Positions 18,635 to 27,588 of a stretch of 64,000 bases of DNA are shown one piece after another. Within the stretch, counting starts at the first letter, position 1. Each line of letters begins with the position of its first letter. A model generated the notes under the pieces. It was given only the letters and a program-made list of their open reading frames with translations, was not told where the DNA came from and did no database searches. This DNA comes from Peptostreptococcaceae bacterium VA2 (GTDB lineage Bacteria > Bacillota > Clostridia > Peptostreptococcales > Peptostreptococcaceae): contig JMMB01000007.1 of NCBI GenBank assembly GCA_000686145.1, forward strand, positions 1,488,001-1,552,000, read 5' to 3'. The translations under genes were made by a program, and so were the position numbers.

Positions 18635-19072
18635 ATGGATAATAAAAATACTAAAAAAATAAAGACTAAATGTTCTAAGCAAAATTCTAATTCAAATAAA
18701 ACTACTAAAAATAAAAATAAGATTAAATCACCAAACTGTGACACTAATAAAGAGTTAGATTTAGGCCTGAATCGATTATCATACGCAGATTTCGTACTAT
18801 TAGCTTCAGTAGCAGCTTATGCTATATCTGAGGATTTAAATGACGCAGATTTAGATTTATTGATAGTATTTTTTAGCATGATGTCATCAGATTTAGCGTT
18901 AATCAGAACAAAGAGGGGGATTAGACGAAGGGAACAAATAGAAAATATTATATCCGATACAGATACAGCAGCTATAGTTACTACGATTACCTCAAATGAG
19001 GCTTTGGTGTCAGATTTGTCTAGAAATACTAAAGTAAAGAAAAAACGTGTAAAAATAAAAAAGAAAAAATAA
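18635..19072 (+). CDS. Small basic-acidic-basic protein of unknown function
   Basis: 145 residues, not assigned to a known family. Residues 1-45 are almost only Lys, Asn, Ser and Thr (natively disordered); the middle (about 46-95, SYADFVLLASVAAYAISEDL, then DADLDLLIVFFSMMSSDLAL) is hydrophobic and acidic and predicted helical; the end is a Lys-rich tail (VKKKRVKIKKKK). AAAGGGAG lies 12 bases upstream, a rather long spacing. Its position beside the LRR and glycosyltransferase genes suggests a surface- or spore-associated role, but that is inference. The hydrophobic part is too acidic for a confident membrane helix. Confidence 0.65.
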   Translation: MDNKNTKKIKTKCSKQNSNSNKTTKNKNKIKSPNCDTNKELDLGLNRLSYADFVLLASVAAYAISEDLNDADLDLLIVFFSMMSSDLALIRTKRGIRRREQIENIISDTDTAAIVTTITSNEALVSDLSRNTKVKKKRVKIKKKK

Positions 19073-19174
19073 GAGCAATTATATTTATATTTTATAAAAT
19101 AATTGTTTTTATTTTTTTTTGCTAATAAATTGCTTATAAATAAAGAATATTTATAGCATACTTAAAATGAAAAT

Positions 19175-19909
19175 TTAATCAGTTGAATATTGTGGGTTAA
19201 TTATATCAGAATTTATAATATTTATACAATCTTCAAGAGTAGTATTAAGTTTAATATCATTACATTTACTTACTAAAATTTTCATATTATATAAAAAAGT
19301 ATGTTTATTATTGTCGAAATGCTTAAAAACTATATGGTTAAAAGAACTAGTAGCATAAATCTTATACCCATTTTTTATACAATCATTATTAAAATGAAAA
19401 TCTTCTTTAACGGATATATCTCTAAATTTCACTTTATGAAAAATTTCTTTATCAAAGCAAATAGTGGACCCCATTATAGAGGAAGTATATCCATTTTGTA
19501 TACCCTCATTTTTAAGTATTAGCTTACTAGATTCTTCAAGGTAATAATAAGTCTTATTTTTACCGACAATATAGCAAGAATGTAACAAAAAAGATCTGTA
19601 AGCTTCATTTAAGTAGTATTGTCCATAGTAATCATCATCGTCAAATTTAGATATTAAATTATAATTAGACTTATTAACTCCGAAATTCAAACATTCTCCT
19701 AGTGAAATTTTTTCTGAAAGCTTATATATCGTAATTTTTGAATTTGTAGAAATATAGTTAGAAAAATCTTGTGGAGTCATATTATCATTATTTATAATGA
19801 TAATATGTTCTTTATTTTTAAAGCTCTGAGTGTAGTAATTGTTTATTATATTTTCTATACAATAATTTCTATTTGTTACAGTAATAATGGAAAACCCATC
19901 TTCCTTCAT
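19175..19909 (-). CDS. Family 2 (GT-A) glycosyltransferase
   Basis: 244 residues. It opens with the GT-A nucleotide-binding strand (FSIITVTNRNYCIENIINNY), and has the acidic metal-binding motif LISKFDDDDYYGQYYL near residue 90 and a SSIMGSTICFDKEIFHK acceptor region with the later VKEDFHF motif (ED catalytic pair). No membrane helix, so cytoplasmic. It is transcribed after the large LRR gene on the same strand, 39 bases away, which suggests that it glycosylates that protein or a nearby surface protein. Sugar donor unknown. Confidence 0.8.
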   Translation of the reverse strand: MKEDGFSIITVTNRNYCIENIINNYYTQSFKNKEHIIIINNDNMTPQDFSNYISTNSKITIYKLSEKISLGECLNFGVNKSNYNLISKFDDDDYYGQYYLNEAYRSFLLHSCYIVGKNKTYYYLEESSKLILKNEGIQNGYTSSIMGSTICFDKEIFHKVKFRDISVKEDFHFNNDCIKNGYKIYATSSFNHIVFKHFDNNKHTFLYNMKILVSKCNDIKLNTTLEDCINIINSDIINPQYSTD

Positions 19910-19948
19910 TAAAAATTCCTCCTATCAATGCTTTTGTATTAAGAACTA

Positions 19949-22123
19949 TTAAATTGTTAAAGGTGTAACCTGTAAAAATACATTTACTCTACCAGAAAAA
20001 TTACTAATATCACTACCAATAATTTCGTGGCTAAAATCAAAATACGCATTTGTGTTTACTAGTATATTCTCCCAGACAAGACTTACACAATCGCAACTAT
20101 CAGCTGAAGAACAGTGTCCATTATTTGATGCAGAATCAATACATGGAGTTGCAGAATCTATATCCTGTAGGAGTGCTAAATCAAGTATAAAATCATAATC
20201 AACTATAGGTGATAATGTAGGTAAGTCTACTACTTGATTTTGTGCATTGAAATAAGTTAAATGAGTTAAAACATTAAGTGAAGAAATATTGCTTATTTTG
20301 TTACTTGATATATCTAGAATATCTAATTTCAGAAGGTTTGATAAAGGAGTTATGTCAACTATATCGTTACCTGATAAATTTAATTCTACAAGATTAACAA
20401 GGCTACCGATTGGTTCTACACTTACTATTTTATTAGTTAAAGCGGATAGTAAACTCCTAAATGTAGGCGATGGTGTAGAAGAAGCATTTAATGTGGTTAA
20501 ATTAACAAGAACGCTTAAAGGTGACAGATCACTTATATTATTACCAGATATATTTAATGATGTTAAATTTGTTAAAGGCTTTAGTATAGTTAAATCAGAT
20601 ATAGTATTACCTGATAAATCTAAAATCTCTAAGCTTGTAAGTATTTGTAAAAAATATGTGTTTGTGTTATCTAGGTTGCATGAAGGCATATATAGTTCAA
20701 TCAAATTTGGCGTATATTTAAAAATACTTACATCAACGATACTATTGCTAGCAAATTCTAGTACGGTAATACTTTGTAATTCTCCTGGAGTAAATGGTTC
20801 TGTAGAATCGATAGGTCTTCCTAAAGCTATGTTTAAAGCTTTTTGAGTGCCTGTATCCTCTGGTGGAATCATTATTGGAGGAGCTTTATATAAGCTAACA
20901 TTAACTGTTATATCATATAAATAACAATCATCAGTAGTATCTACTGGTGCGACTATAAATTCATTTTCAATATCTACAAGAAAATCAACTGGTTTAAGTG
21001 TTGAATCATTTAATATATTGCATAAATCAAATTCATCGCCTAAGAAAGAATCGCTTTGTAAAGCATATATATCTACATTGTCTACATTATTTATAGTTTT
21101 TATAATGTTTGGATTTAATTTATTTATATCACTTATAGGTGCTCCATTTTGATCTACTTTAATAGAATATAAACCTATAGAATATGATATATATGGAGTT
21201 AAACTTGTGCTTTTATAAGATATAAAAGCAGGAACATTTTTATTAGGACAAATACCAGGAACTGAGGAAGGATATTTGACAATATTATTAGCTAGATACA
21301 AATCTTCAATTATTGGTAAGTTGTCATAACAAATTAATGATGTTGATTTTGAAAATGGATAACTAAATTTTGACTTTTCAACTGGAATTAAAAGATGCCT
21401 AGTACCAACAAAATATTTTTCAGAATATCCAATGTCTGCTATTTCTGCAATAGGCTCTAAATCAGCTTCTAATATACTAAAGTCCATAGAATTACTTTCG
21501 ATATTATCACTAGATTCTGAATTGTCACCTGAATCACTTGAAGGTTGAATATCTGTAAGTATAGGGTTTTGTAATTCTAAAGTAACCGTATTATCTTCTA
21601 ATATAAAATTAATATCGGTGTTTTTAAATACAGGCTTATTAATTATTATGTTAAAATCATTTATTTCTAAATTTTTATTTTTATCTAAAGTTATTTTACA
21701 ATTACCATCAAAGCTAATGCTAATATCCATAGGGTTAGCATTTTCTTTTAATATAAATGTAGCTTCTAAAATTGTATCTTTAATAGAATATACAAGATCT
21801 ATATTTTCATAAAGATTATGATAGATGAGGTCTGTAGGTTCATTTGTGTATAGCTTTTCCAAATTACAGTTATTAAAATAAAAGTTTAAATAACTAGAAT
21901 CTGAAATTATATTTTCCTTAGAAACTTTAGTATTAAAAAGACTATCTTTAATACGTTTTAGAATACCTTTAGATTCGCTATCTTTAGATGTTATATTTTG
22001 AATAGAATATAAATTTAATTTAGAACTGAAAAATAATGCTTCGTAATTTTTTTCTTTTAATAGATATTTTTCAGGACTAGATTTAGTAGAATTAATCTTT
22101 TCGAAACTAGATATACTAATCAC
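19949..22123 (-). CDS. Leucine-rich-repeat protein with DUF7948-like N-terminus
   Basis: 724 residues. The N-terminal 190 residues resemble the DUF7948 module that precedes beta-propeller repeats (LYENIDLVYSIKDTILEATF, then ANPMDISISFDG). Residues about 225-420 form an unassigned beta-rich region. Residues about 430-640 carry internalin-like LRRs (LEILDLSGNTISDLTILKPL, LTSLNISGNNISDLSPLSVL, and a further pair LVELNLSGNDIVDITPLSNL and ILDISSNKISNISSL). A Cys-rich stretch (CIDSASNNGHCSSADSCDC) precedes a beta-rich end. There is no signal peptide, membrane helix or LPXTG. GTG is the first possible start, but its binding site AAAGAAG is too close, so the true start is unsure. Spore-surface location is inference. 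Confidence 0.75.
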   Translation of the reverse strand: MISISSFEKINSTKSSPEKYLLKEKNYEALFFSSKLNLYSIQNITSKDSESKGILKRIKDSLFNTKVSKENIISDSSYLNFYFNNCNLEKLYTNEPTDLIYHNLYENIDLVYSIKDTILEATFILKENANPMDISISFDGNCKITLDKNKNLEINDFNIIINKPVFKNTDINFILEDNTVTLELQNPILTDIQPSSDSGDNSESSDNIESNSMDFSILEADLEPIAEIADIGYSEKYFVGTRHLLIPVEKSKFSYPFSKSTSLICYDNLPIIEDLYLANNIVKYPSSVPGICPNKNVPAFISYKSTSLTPYISYSIGLYSIKVDQNGAPISDINKLNPNIIKTINNVDNVDIYALQSDSFLGDEFDLCNILNDSTLKPVDFLVDIENEFIVAPVDTTDDCYLYDITVNVSLYKAPPIMIPPEDTGTQKALNIALGRPIDSTEPFTPGELQSITVLEFASNSIVDVSIFKYTPNLIELYMPSCNLDNTNTYFLQILTSLEILDLSGNTISDLTILKPLTNLTSLNISGNNISDLSPLSVLVNLTTLNASSTPSPTFRSLLSALTNKIVSVEPIGSLVNLVELNLSGNDIVDITPLSNLLKLDILDISSNKISNISSLNVLTHLTYFNAQNQVVDLPTLSPIVDYDFILDLALLQDIDSATPCIDSASNNGHCSSADSCDCVSLVWENILVNTNAYFDFSHEIIGSDISNFSGRVNVFLQVTPLTI

Positions 22124-22347
22124 CTTCTTTAATTAAAAATTAAATTAACTAAACAGCATTTTAACTGAGTCAGTTTATAATATGATATGTTATATTCAAT
22201 TAAAAAGTGATATGTTTTATTAAGTAATATTACATATTTTTATTGTTATTTAAAATAAAGTGAGTAAGTAATAAAATGAATATGTAAGACATAATATAAA
22301 TGAAATATATAATGTTTTACAAATTGTTTAATTTAGGAACAATCATA

Positions 22348-23087
22348 ATGAATAAAAAAATTTGCGTAGTTGGTCTTGGATATATAGGTCTTCCAACAGC
22401 TGCTATGCTTGCAAACTGTGGGTATGATGTAGTAGGTGTTGATACCAATAAAGAAGTTTTAGACAACTTAAATAAAGGAAAGATAATAATAATAGAAGAA
22501 CCATATCTTGAGGATTTGGTTAAAAAAGTTGTAAGTAGTAAAAAGTTAATTGGACTTAATACTCCATGTGAAGCAGACATATTTATAATAGCTGTTCCAA
22601 CTCCTATAAATGAAAATAAGAAAGCTGATATGAGATATGTAATAAATGCAACCAATTCTATAGTTTCCTATGTAAAAAAAGGAGACATAGTTATTTTAGA
22701 ATCTACGTCACCAGTAGGAACAACTAATGAGATAATAAAGCCTATATTAGAGAAAACAGATTTAGAAATTGACAAAGATATATATGTCGGATATTGTCCA
22801 GAAAGAGTTCTTCCAGGCAAAATTTTAAAAGAATTGGTAGAAAATCATAGGGTAGTTGGAGGAATAAATGAAGAATCGGCAATTAAGATAGCTAAAATTT
22901 ATAAAAGTTTTGTAAAAGGTCACATATATACAACTGATACAAAAACTGCTGAGATGACAAAACTTATAGAAAATACTTTTAGAGATGTTAATATAGCACT
23001 ATCAAATGAATTGCTTAAAATTTGTGATAGTATTAATATAAATGTTTGGGATGTGATTGAGTATAGTAATAAGCATCTTAATGTATT
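22348..23087 (+). pseudogene. UDP-ManNAc dehydrogenase (WecC-like), N-terminal fragment fused to RmlA piece
   Basis: From ATG at 22348 ([20 protein letters not shown]) about 245 residues match UDP-N-acetylmannosamine/UDP-sugar dehydrogenases: Rossmann [18 protein letters not shown], the region [13 protein letters not shown] and the start of the central helix ([20 protein letters not shown]). The match ends at about 23085, before the catalytic Cys domain, which is absent. The frame runs on into an RmlA fragment ([18 protein letters not shown]) and stops at 23208. Intact enzymes have about 400 residues, so the product is inactive. A CATAATATA motif just upstream resembles a sigma-K -10 element. 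Confidence 0.85.
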
Positions 23088-23335
23088 GTCAATAGAAGAA
23101 AAACCAAGTGTGCCAAAGTTGAATTATGCAGTTCCTGGTTTGTATTTTTATGATAATCAGGTAGTGGAGATTGCAAAGCTGTTGAACCATCACAAAGAGG
23201 CGAATTAGAAATAACTTCAATAAATAATGAATATTTAAATATGAATAAATTTAAAGTGGAATTATTAGGAAGAGGTATGGCTTGGTTAGACACTGGAAGA
23301 TATAATGGATTATTAGATGCATCTAAAGAATATAA
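23085..23335 (+). pseudogene. Glucose-1-phosphate thymidylyltransferase (RmlA), C-terminal internal fragment
   Basis: About 80 codons matching the second half of Rml[31 protein letters not shown], then after a -1 shift at 23175-23177 (three A where four are needed) [17 protein letters not shown] and LLGRGMAWLDTGRYNGLLDA. It is fused in frame to the wecC fragment upstream and runs directly into an rmlB fragment downstream. No start, no nucleotide-binding N-terminus. Confidence 0.82.
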
Positions 23336-23944
23336 AGTAAAAAGATTTAACTAAGTATCTACAGATGAAGTATATGGAGATTTACCATCAGATAAATTAG
23401 ATTTGTTTTTTACAGAATACACTCCAATAAATCCAAGTTCTCATTATTCTGCATCTAAGGCATCTGCAGATATGTTGGTTCAAGCTTATTTTAGGACTTA
23501 TAGTCTGCCTGTTACGATATCAAGATGTTCAAATAATTATGGTCGATATCAATTTAAAGAAAAATTAATTCCCAATATGATAAATAAGGCAATAAACAAT
23601 GAAAAATTAACTGTATACGGGCAAGGTTTAAATGTGAGAGATTGGCTTCATGTTTATGAGCATTGTACGTCAATAGACCTTATACTGAATAATGGAAAAG
23701 TTGGAGAAATATACAATGTAGGAGGACACAATGAAAAAACTAATATAGAAGTTGTAAAGATTATAATAAAAGAATTAAAAAAATCGAACTCTCTTATTAG
23801 TTATGTAGAGGATAGACCAGGGCACGACTTAAGATATGCAATTGATCCTTCAAAAATCCAAACACAACTTAATTGGAAACAAAAGTATAAATTTGAAGAA
23901 TGAATAGTTGAAACTATAAAGTGGTATTTGGAAAATAAAGTTTA
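23335..23944 (+). pseudogene. dTDP-glucose 4,6-dehydratase (RmlB), C-terminal fragment with two stops
   Basis: The frame begins at about KVKRFN, continues after a TAA at 23352-23354 (family residue Gln) with VSTDEVYGDLP, then SSHYSASKASADMLVQAYFR (catalytic Tyr-x3-Lys), ISRCSNNYGRYQFKEKLIP, the VRDWLHVYEH segment and YVEDRPGHDLRYAIDPSKI. A second nonsense codon, TGA at 23901-23903, interrupts FEE-IVETIKWYLEN. The NAD-binding N-terminal third is missing. It is the last piece of a three-gene chimera (wecC, rmlA, rmlB). Confidence 0.88.
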
Positions 23945-24076
23945 AAAAATAGAACTAAACTATAAAATCAAGCATATTATACAATAAATTACTATGCAAA
24001 ATATTATATATATTAATACTTTTTATGTGATATTTTGTATTGTGATTTATAAATGAGTATTGTAGGAATACTATAG

Positions 24077-24595
24077 ATGAAGTGTAATAGTATAATTAAT
24101 TTTGAAAATTTAATTCCAATTCCAGATGGTATAGAATATTCTATATCAACAGATCAAATTAAATATTCTGTAGCTGCTAATACCGATAATTTAGAACAAG
24201 ATTTGCAGCCAGGACAATACCCTGTTGAAAATATAACAACTATATGCCCAAATCAACAAATAAAAGGGAATGTTAATTTATATGAAATTAGGGTGTCAGT
24301 ATACTTAACATATTCAGTATCATTAAAATGCTTAGTAAGTAGCGATAATTTTGAAATAAGTGCTTTTTATACTGATATAAATGGATGGGTTTCACAGAGT
24401 GCCGTATTACCAATAGAGTCAGATGGTGAAAATAATAATAAGCTACCATATATGGTGGTAGGATACAGTGTGAAAAATTCAACTACAACGAATATAAACG
24501 TAGCATTAGTAGATTTAATTGTAGATCCGCCTGTAGAGATAAGTGGAAATAAAGTTGTATTAGTAAAAGGACCATTTGAAATAACGTTAGATTAG
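24077..24595 (+). CDS. Orphan beta-rich protein, possibly surface-associated
   Basis: 172 residues, no family recognised. It has no signal peptide or membrane helix and is rich in Ser, Thr, Asn and alternating hydrophobic residues, which suggests a beta-sandwich (YEIRVSVYLTYSVSLKCLVS and INVALVDLIVDPPVEISG). Three Cys residues lie at positions 3, about 57 and about 85. TAGGA lies nine bases before the ATG. It follows the glycan pseudogene chain and precedes an exceptionally long hairpin, so it is a single-gene unit. The C-terminal half of the LRR protein at 19949-22123 has a similar composition, but no convincing alignment could be made by eye. Confidence 0.6.
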   Translation: MKCNSIINFENLIPIPDGIEYSISTDQIKYSVAANTDNLEQDLQPGQYPVENITTICPNQQIKGNVNLYEIRVSVYLTYSVSLKCLVSSDNFEISAFYTDINGWVSQSAVLPIESDGENNNKLPYMVVGYSVKNSTTTNINVALVDLIVDPPVEISGNKVVLVKGPFEITLD

Positions 24596-24614
24596 ATACA
24601 GTATAAATTGAATA

Positions 24615-24672
24615 TAAATACGTTGAAAGGCTAGATTAAAATTTATTTTAATCTAGCCTTTCAACGTATTTA
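24615..24672. terminator. Perfect 28-bp inverted repeat, probable bidirectional terminator
   Basis: Arms 24615-24642 and 24645-24672 are exact reverse complements with a two-base loop. It contains GTTGAAAGGCTAGATTAAAA at its core. It follows the orphan gene by 19 bases. Stems this long are rare for ordinary intrinsic terminators. Confidence 0.8.
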
Positions 24673-24778
24673 ATAGTAATAAAATCAAAAGTTACAAAAT
24701 AGTTACATATTTTAGAAAAAGATATAATATATATAAATATGATTAAATGTAAATTTGGTTAAAAAAAGGGGGTCTATT

Positions 24779-25594
24779 ATGAAAGAAGGTAAAATAATAA
24801 CAACTAGTATAGTAGGTGTATTAGTGATGGGGATATTATTAGGAGGATATTGGACTTTAAAAAAAGAACAATTAAATATAGTAGTTAAAGGTGAAGAAAT
24901 AAAAATATCAACTTTTCAAAAGACAGTTAAAGGTTTATTGGATGAAGAAAAAATAAAGTATGATGAAGATGATGAAATAAGTCCTGGCTTATATACAAAA
25001 TTAACTGATTATATGAATATAAAAGTTACAAATGTAAAGAAGGTAACACAAAAAGAATATGATAAAATTCCTTTTGAAGTTAATTTAGTTGAAGATAAAA
25101 ATATAGAAAAAGGAAATACAGAGCTAGAACAAGAAGGAAAAGAAGGAAAAAAAGAGTTAGTTTATGAATTGATATATAATGATGATGAACTAGTAAATAA
25201 AGAATTAATTAAAGAGAATATAATAAAAGAGCCAACAAATAAAATTATGAAAAAAGGTATAAAAGAAGAGATAATAGTCGCATCAAGAGAATCTAATTCA
25301 AGAAAATCTGATTCAAAAAAATCTAATTCAAGACAAATGAACGTAGTAGCAACAGCATACGCAGGAGATGGAATAACATCTACAGGTACAGTACCTAAAT
25401 GGGGTACAATTGCAGTTGACCCTAGTGTTATACCATACGGATCAAAAGTATATATACCTAAATTTGGTATGAGTTTTATAGCTGAAGACTGTGGAGGTGC
25501 AATAAAAGGAAATAAAATAGATATTTTTATGAATAGTGAAAGCCAAGCAGATAGCTGGGGAAGAAAGAGTATAGAAATTAATGTTACTATGTAA
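24779..25594 (+). CDS. 3D-domain cell-wall protein (YabE/YocH-like)
   Basis: 271 residues from ATG at 24779, preceded by GGGGGT; the upstream ATG lacks a site. A signal-anchor helix (IVGVLVMGILLGGYW) is followed by a DUF348-like segment (LNIVVKGEEIKISTFQKTVK), a G5-like region (IPFEVNLVEDKNIEKGNTEL, KELVYELIYNDDELVNKELI), a Ser/Lys linker (about 175-195) and a C-terminal 3D domain with AVDPSVIPYGSKVYIP and CGGAIKGNKIDIFM. The catalytic Asp residues of the MltA/3D fold are present. It is probably a secreted peptidoglycan lytic enzyme of the resuscitation/germination type. Confidence 0.87.
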   Translation: MKEGKIITTSIVGVLVMGILLGGYWTLKKEQLNIVVKGEEIKISTFQKTVKGLLDEEKIKYDEDDEISPGLYTKLTDYMNIKVTNVKKVTQKEYDKIPFEVNLVEDKNIEKGNTELEQEGKEGKKELVYELIYNDDELVNKELIKENIIKEPTNKIMKKGIKEEIIVASRESNSRKSDSKKSNSRQMNVVATAYAGDGITSTGTVPKWGTIAVDPSVIPYGSKVYIPKFGMSFIAEDCGGAIKGNKIDIFMNSESQADSWGRKSIEINVTM

Positions 25595-25621
25595 ATTAAC
25601 CAAATAATTAAAATTATATTT

Positions 25622-25661
25622 AAATATTCTGTATATATTATATATACAGAAATATTTTTTT
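25622..25661 (+). terminator. Terminator after the 3D-domain gene
   Basis: AAATATT-CT-GTATATA paired with TATATAC-AG-AAATATTT and a T7 tail. Confidence 0.75.
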
Positions 25662-25788
25662 ATCGATATGGATTATAAATTATAGTATCTTTACTTACAG
25701 GTAAAAACAGTATATTATTAATAATAATAGGCTTATAATTAAGGCTATAACACGTTATACTTATGATGAAAGGGAGATTAATTTAATT

Positions 25789-27501
25789 ATGGAGTGTTTG
25801 GTGGTAGATTATATGAAAAAGTACAAAGAATGGACAGCTAATCCATATTTTGATGAAGAAACAAAAAAAGAACTTATGGAATTAAAAGAGAACGAAAAAG
25901 AAATACAAGATAGATTCTATAAAGACTTAGAATTTGGTACAGCAGGTATTAGGGGAGTAATATCAGCTGGAACTAATAGGATAAATAACTACACTGTAAG
26001 AAGAGCTACCTTTGGACTAGCTAATTACATAATCAAAAATACTAAAGAAAAAGATAGAGATAGAGGCGTGGTTATAGCTCATGATAATAGACATATGTCT
26101 AGGGAGTTTTGTATGGAAACTGCAAATACTTTAGCTGCGTGTGGTATAAAAGCATATATATTTGATGATTTGAGAACTACACCAGAACTATCATTTGCAC
26201 TTAGAAATTTAAATGCTATAGCAGGTGTTGTAATAACAGCGAGTCATAACCCACCAGAGTATAATGGATACAAGGTATATTGGGAAGATGGAGCACAAGT
26301 TATGCCCCATATTGCAAATGCTATAACTAAAGAAATAAATAGCATACATGATTATAGTCAAATCCCCACTATAAATGAAAAAAATAAAAATCTAGTTGTA
26401 ATGCTAGGTGAAGACGATGACGGTGCGTTTATAGAAGCTGTTAAAAAGCAAGTAATAAGAAAAGAATTAATACAAGAAGTAGGTAAAAACTTTAAAATAG
26501 TATTTACTCCACTTTGTGGAACGGGTAATGTTCCGATAAGACGTGCGTTATCTGAAGTTGGATTTGAAAATATAATAGTAGTTAAAGAAGAAGAAAAGCC
26601 AGACCCTAATTTTGCAGGTATTGACTATCCAAATCCTGAAGATAAAAGAGCTTTAGATAGAGGTATAAATATAGCTAAAGAAAATGGAGCTGACTTAGTT
26701 ATAGCGACTGATCCAGACTGCGATAGAGTTGGGGTTGCTGTAAAAGCTACAAATGGTGAATACGTTCTTTTAACTGGGAATCAAATTGGTGGTATGTTAA
26801 CTAATTATATAATAGAGGGATTAAAAGAGAAAAATGAATTAGAGGAAAACTCAGCATTAATAAAGACAATAGTTACTTCTGAATTTGGTGCAGATATTGC
26901 TAAATCAAACAATGTAGATGTATTAAATGTGCTTACAGGATTTAAATTTATAGGAGAAAAGATAAAGTTATTTGAACAAACAAATGATAAGACTTATGTA
27001 TTTGGATACGAAGAAAGTTATGGATACTTAGTTGGAACTCATGCTAGAGATAAAGATGGTGTAGTTGCATCATTATTGATAGCTGAGATGGCAGCTTTCT
27101 ACTATTCTAAAGGCTTAAGTTTGTATGAAGGTTTAATAGAACTTTATAATAAATATGGATTTTTTAAAGAAGAAACTATTTCTTTGACTTTAAAAGGAAT
27201 AGAGGGATTAGCTAAGATAAAAGATATAATATCTTACTTTAGAGAAAATGAAATAATATCAATAAATAATACTAAGGTAGTGGATATCAAAGATTATAGT
27301 AAAGAAATAGATGATCTTCCAAAAGCTGATGTATTAAAATATTTCTTAGAAGATGGTTCTTGGGTAGCTATAAGACCTTCAGGAACAGAGCCTAAACTTA
27401 AATTTTACGTAGCTGTAAAAGGTGAGACTGAAGAAATTTCAAATAAAAAAATTAATGAAATAAAAACTTATATAGATAAAACAATACAAAAATTAATGTA
27501 A
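25789..27501 (+). CDS. Phosphoglucomutase/phosphomannomutase (alpha-D-phosphohexomutase)
   Basis: 570 residues. Active-site Ser loop TASHNPPEYNGYKVYWEDGA, metal loop ATDPDCDRVGVAV, sugar loop GYEESYGYLVGTH and phosphate loop RPSGTEPKLKFYV are all present, so the enzyme is complete. Length and order match PgcA-type enzymes interconverting glucose 1- and 6-phosphate, used for UDP-glucose and surface polymers. The ATG at 25789 has AAAGGGAG 12 bases upstream; an ATG at 25813 (MKKYKEWTANP) with GGTGG is an alternative start. Confidence 0.93.
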   Translation: MECLVVDYMKKYKEWTANPYFDEETKKELMELKENEKEIQDRFYKDLEFGTAGIRGVISAGTNRINNYTVRRATFGLANYIIKNTKEKDRDRGVVIAHDNRHMSREFCMETANTLAACGIKAYIFDDLRTTPELSFALRNLNAIAGVVITASHNPPEYNGYKVYWEDGAQVMPHIANAITKEINSIHDYSQIPTINEKNKNLVVMLGEDDDGAFIEAVKKQVIRKELIQEVGKNFKIVFTPLCGTGNVPIRRALSEVGFENIIVVKEEEKPDPNFAGIDYPNPEDKRALDRGINIAKENGADLVIATDPDCDRVGVAVKATNGEYVLLTGNQIGGMLTNYIIEGLKEKNELEENSALIKTIVTSEFGADIAKSNNVDVLNVLTGFKFIGEKIKLFEQTNDKTYVFGYEESYGYLVGTHARDKDGVVASLLIAEMAAFYYSKGLSLYEGLIELYNKYGFFKEETISLTLKGIEGLAKIKDIISYFRENEIISINNTKVVDIKDYSKEIDDLPKADVLKYFLEDGSWVAIRPSGTEPKLKFYVAVKGETEEISNKKINEIKTYIDKTIQKLM

Positions 27502-27506
27502 AAAAA

Positions 27507-27537
27507 ATTAAGGATGTAGCTAATGTTACATCCTTTT
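27507..27537 (+). terminator. Terminator of the phosphoglucomutase gene
   Basis: AAGGATGTA-GCTAATGT-TACATCCTT hairpin followed by TTTATA, directly after the stop. Confidence 0.75.
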
Positions 27538-27588
27538 ATAATTTATATACATATATATAAATATAACAATTTAGAGAGGAGTCACTAT

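Noticed and set aside
20289-20846. An open frame on the plus strand inside the LRR gene
   Set aside because: It is the antisense shadow of the repeats, lacks a ribosome binding site and matches no family.
23901-23903. TGA in the rmlB fragment as a selenocysteine codon
   Set aside because: The aligned family residue is Gly, and the gene is already truncated with a TAA stop, so this is decay.
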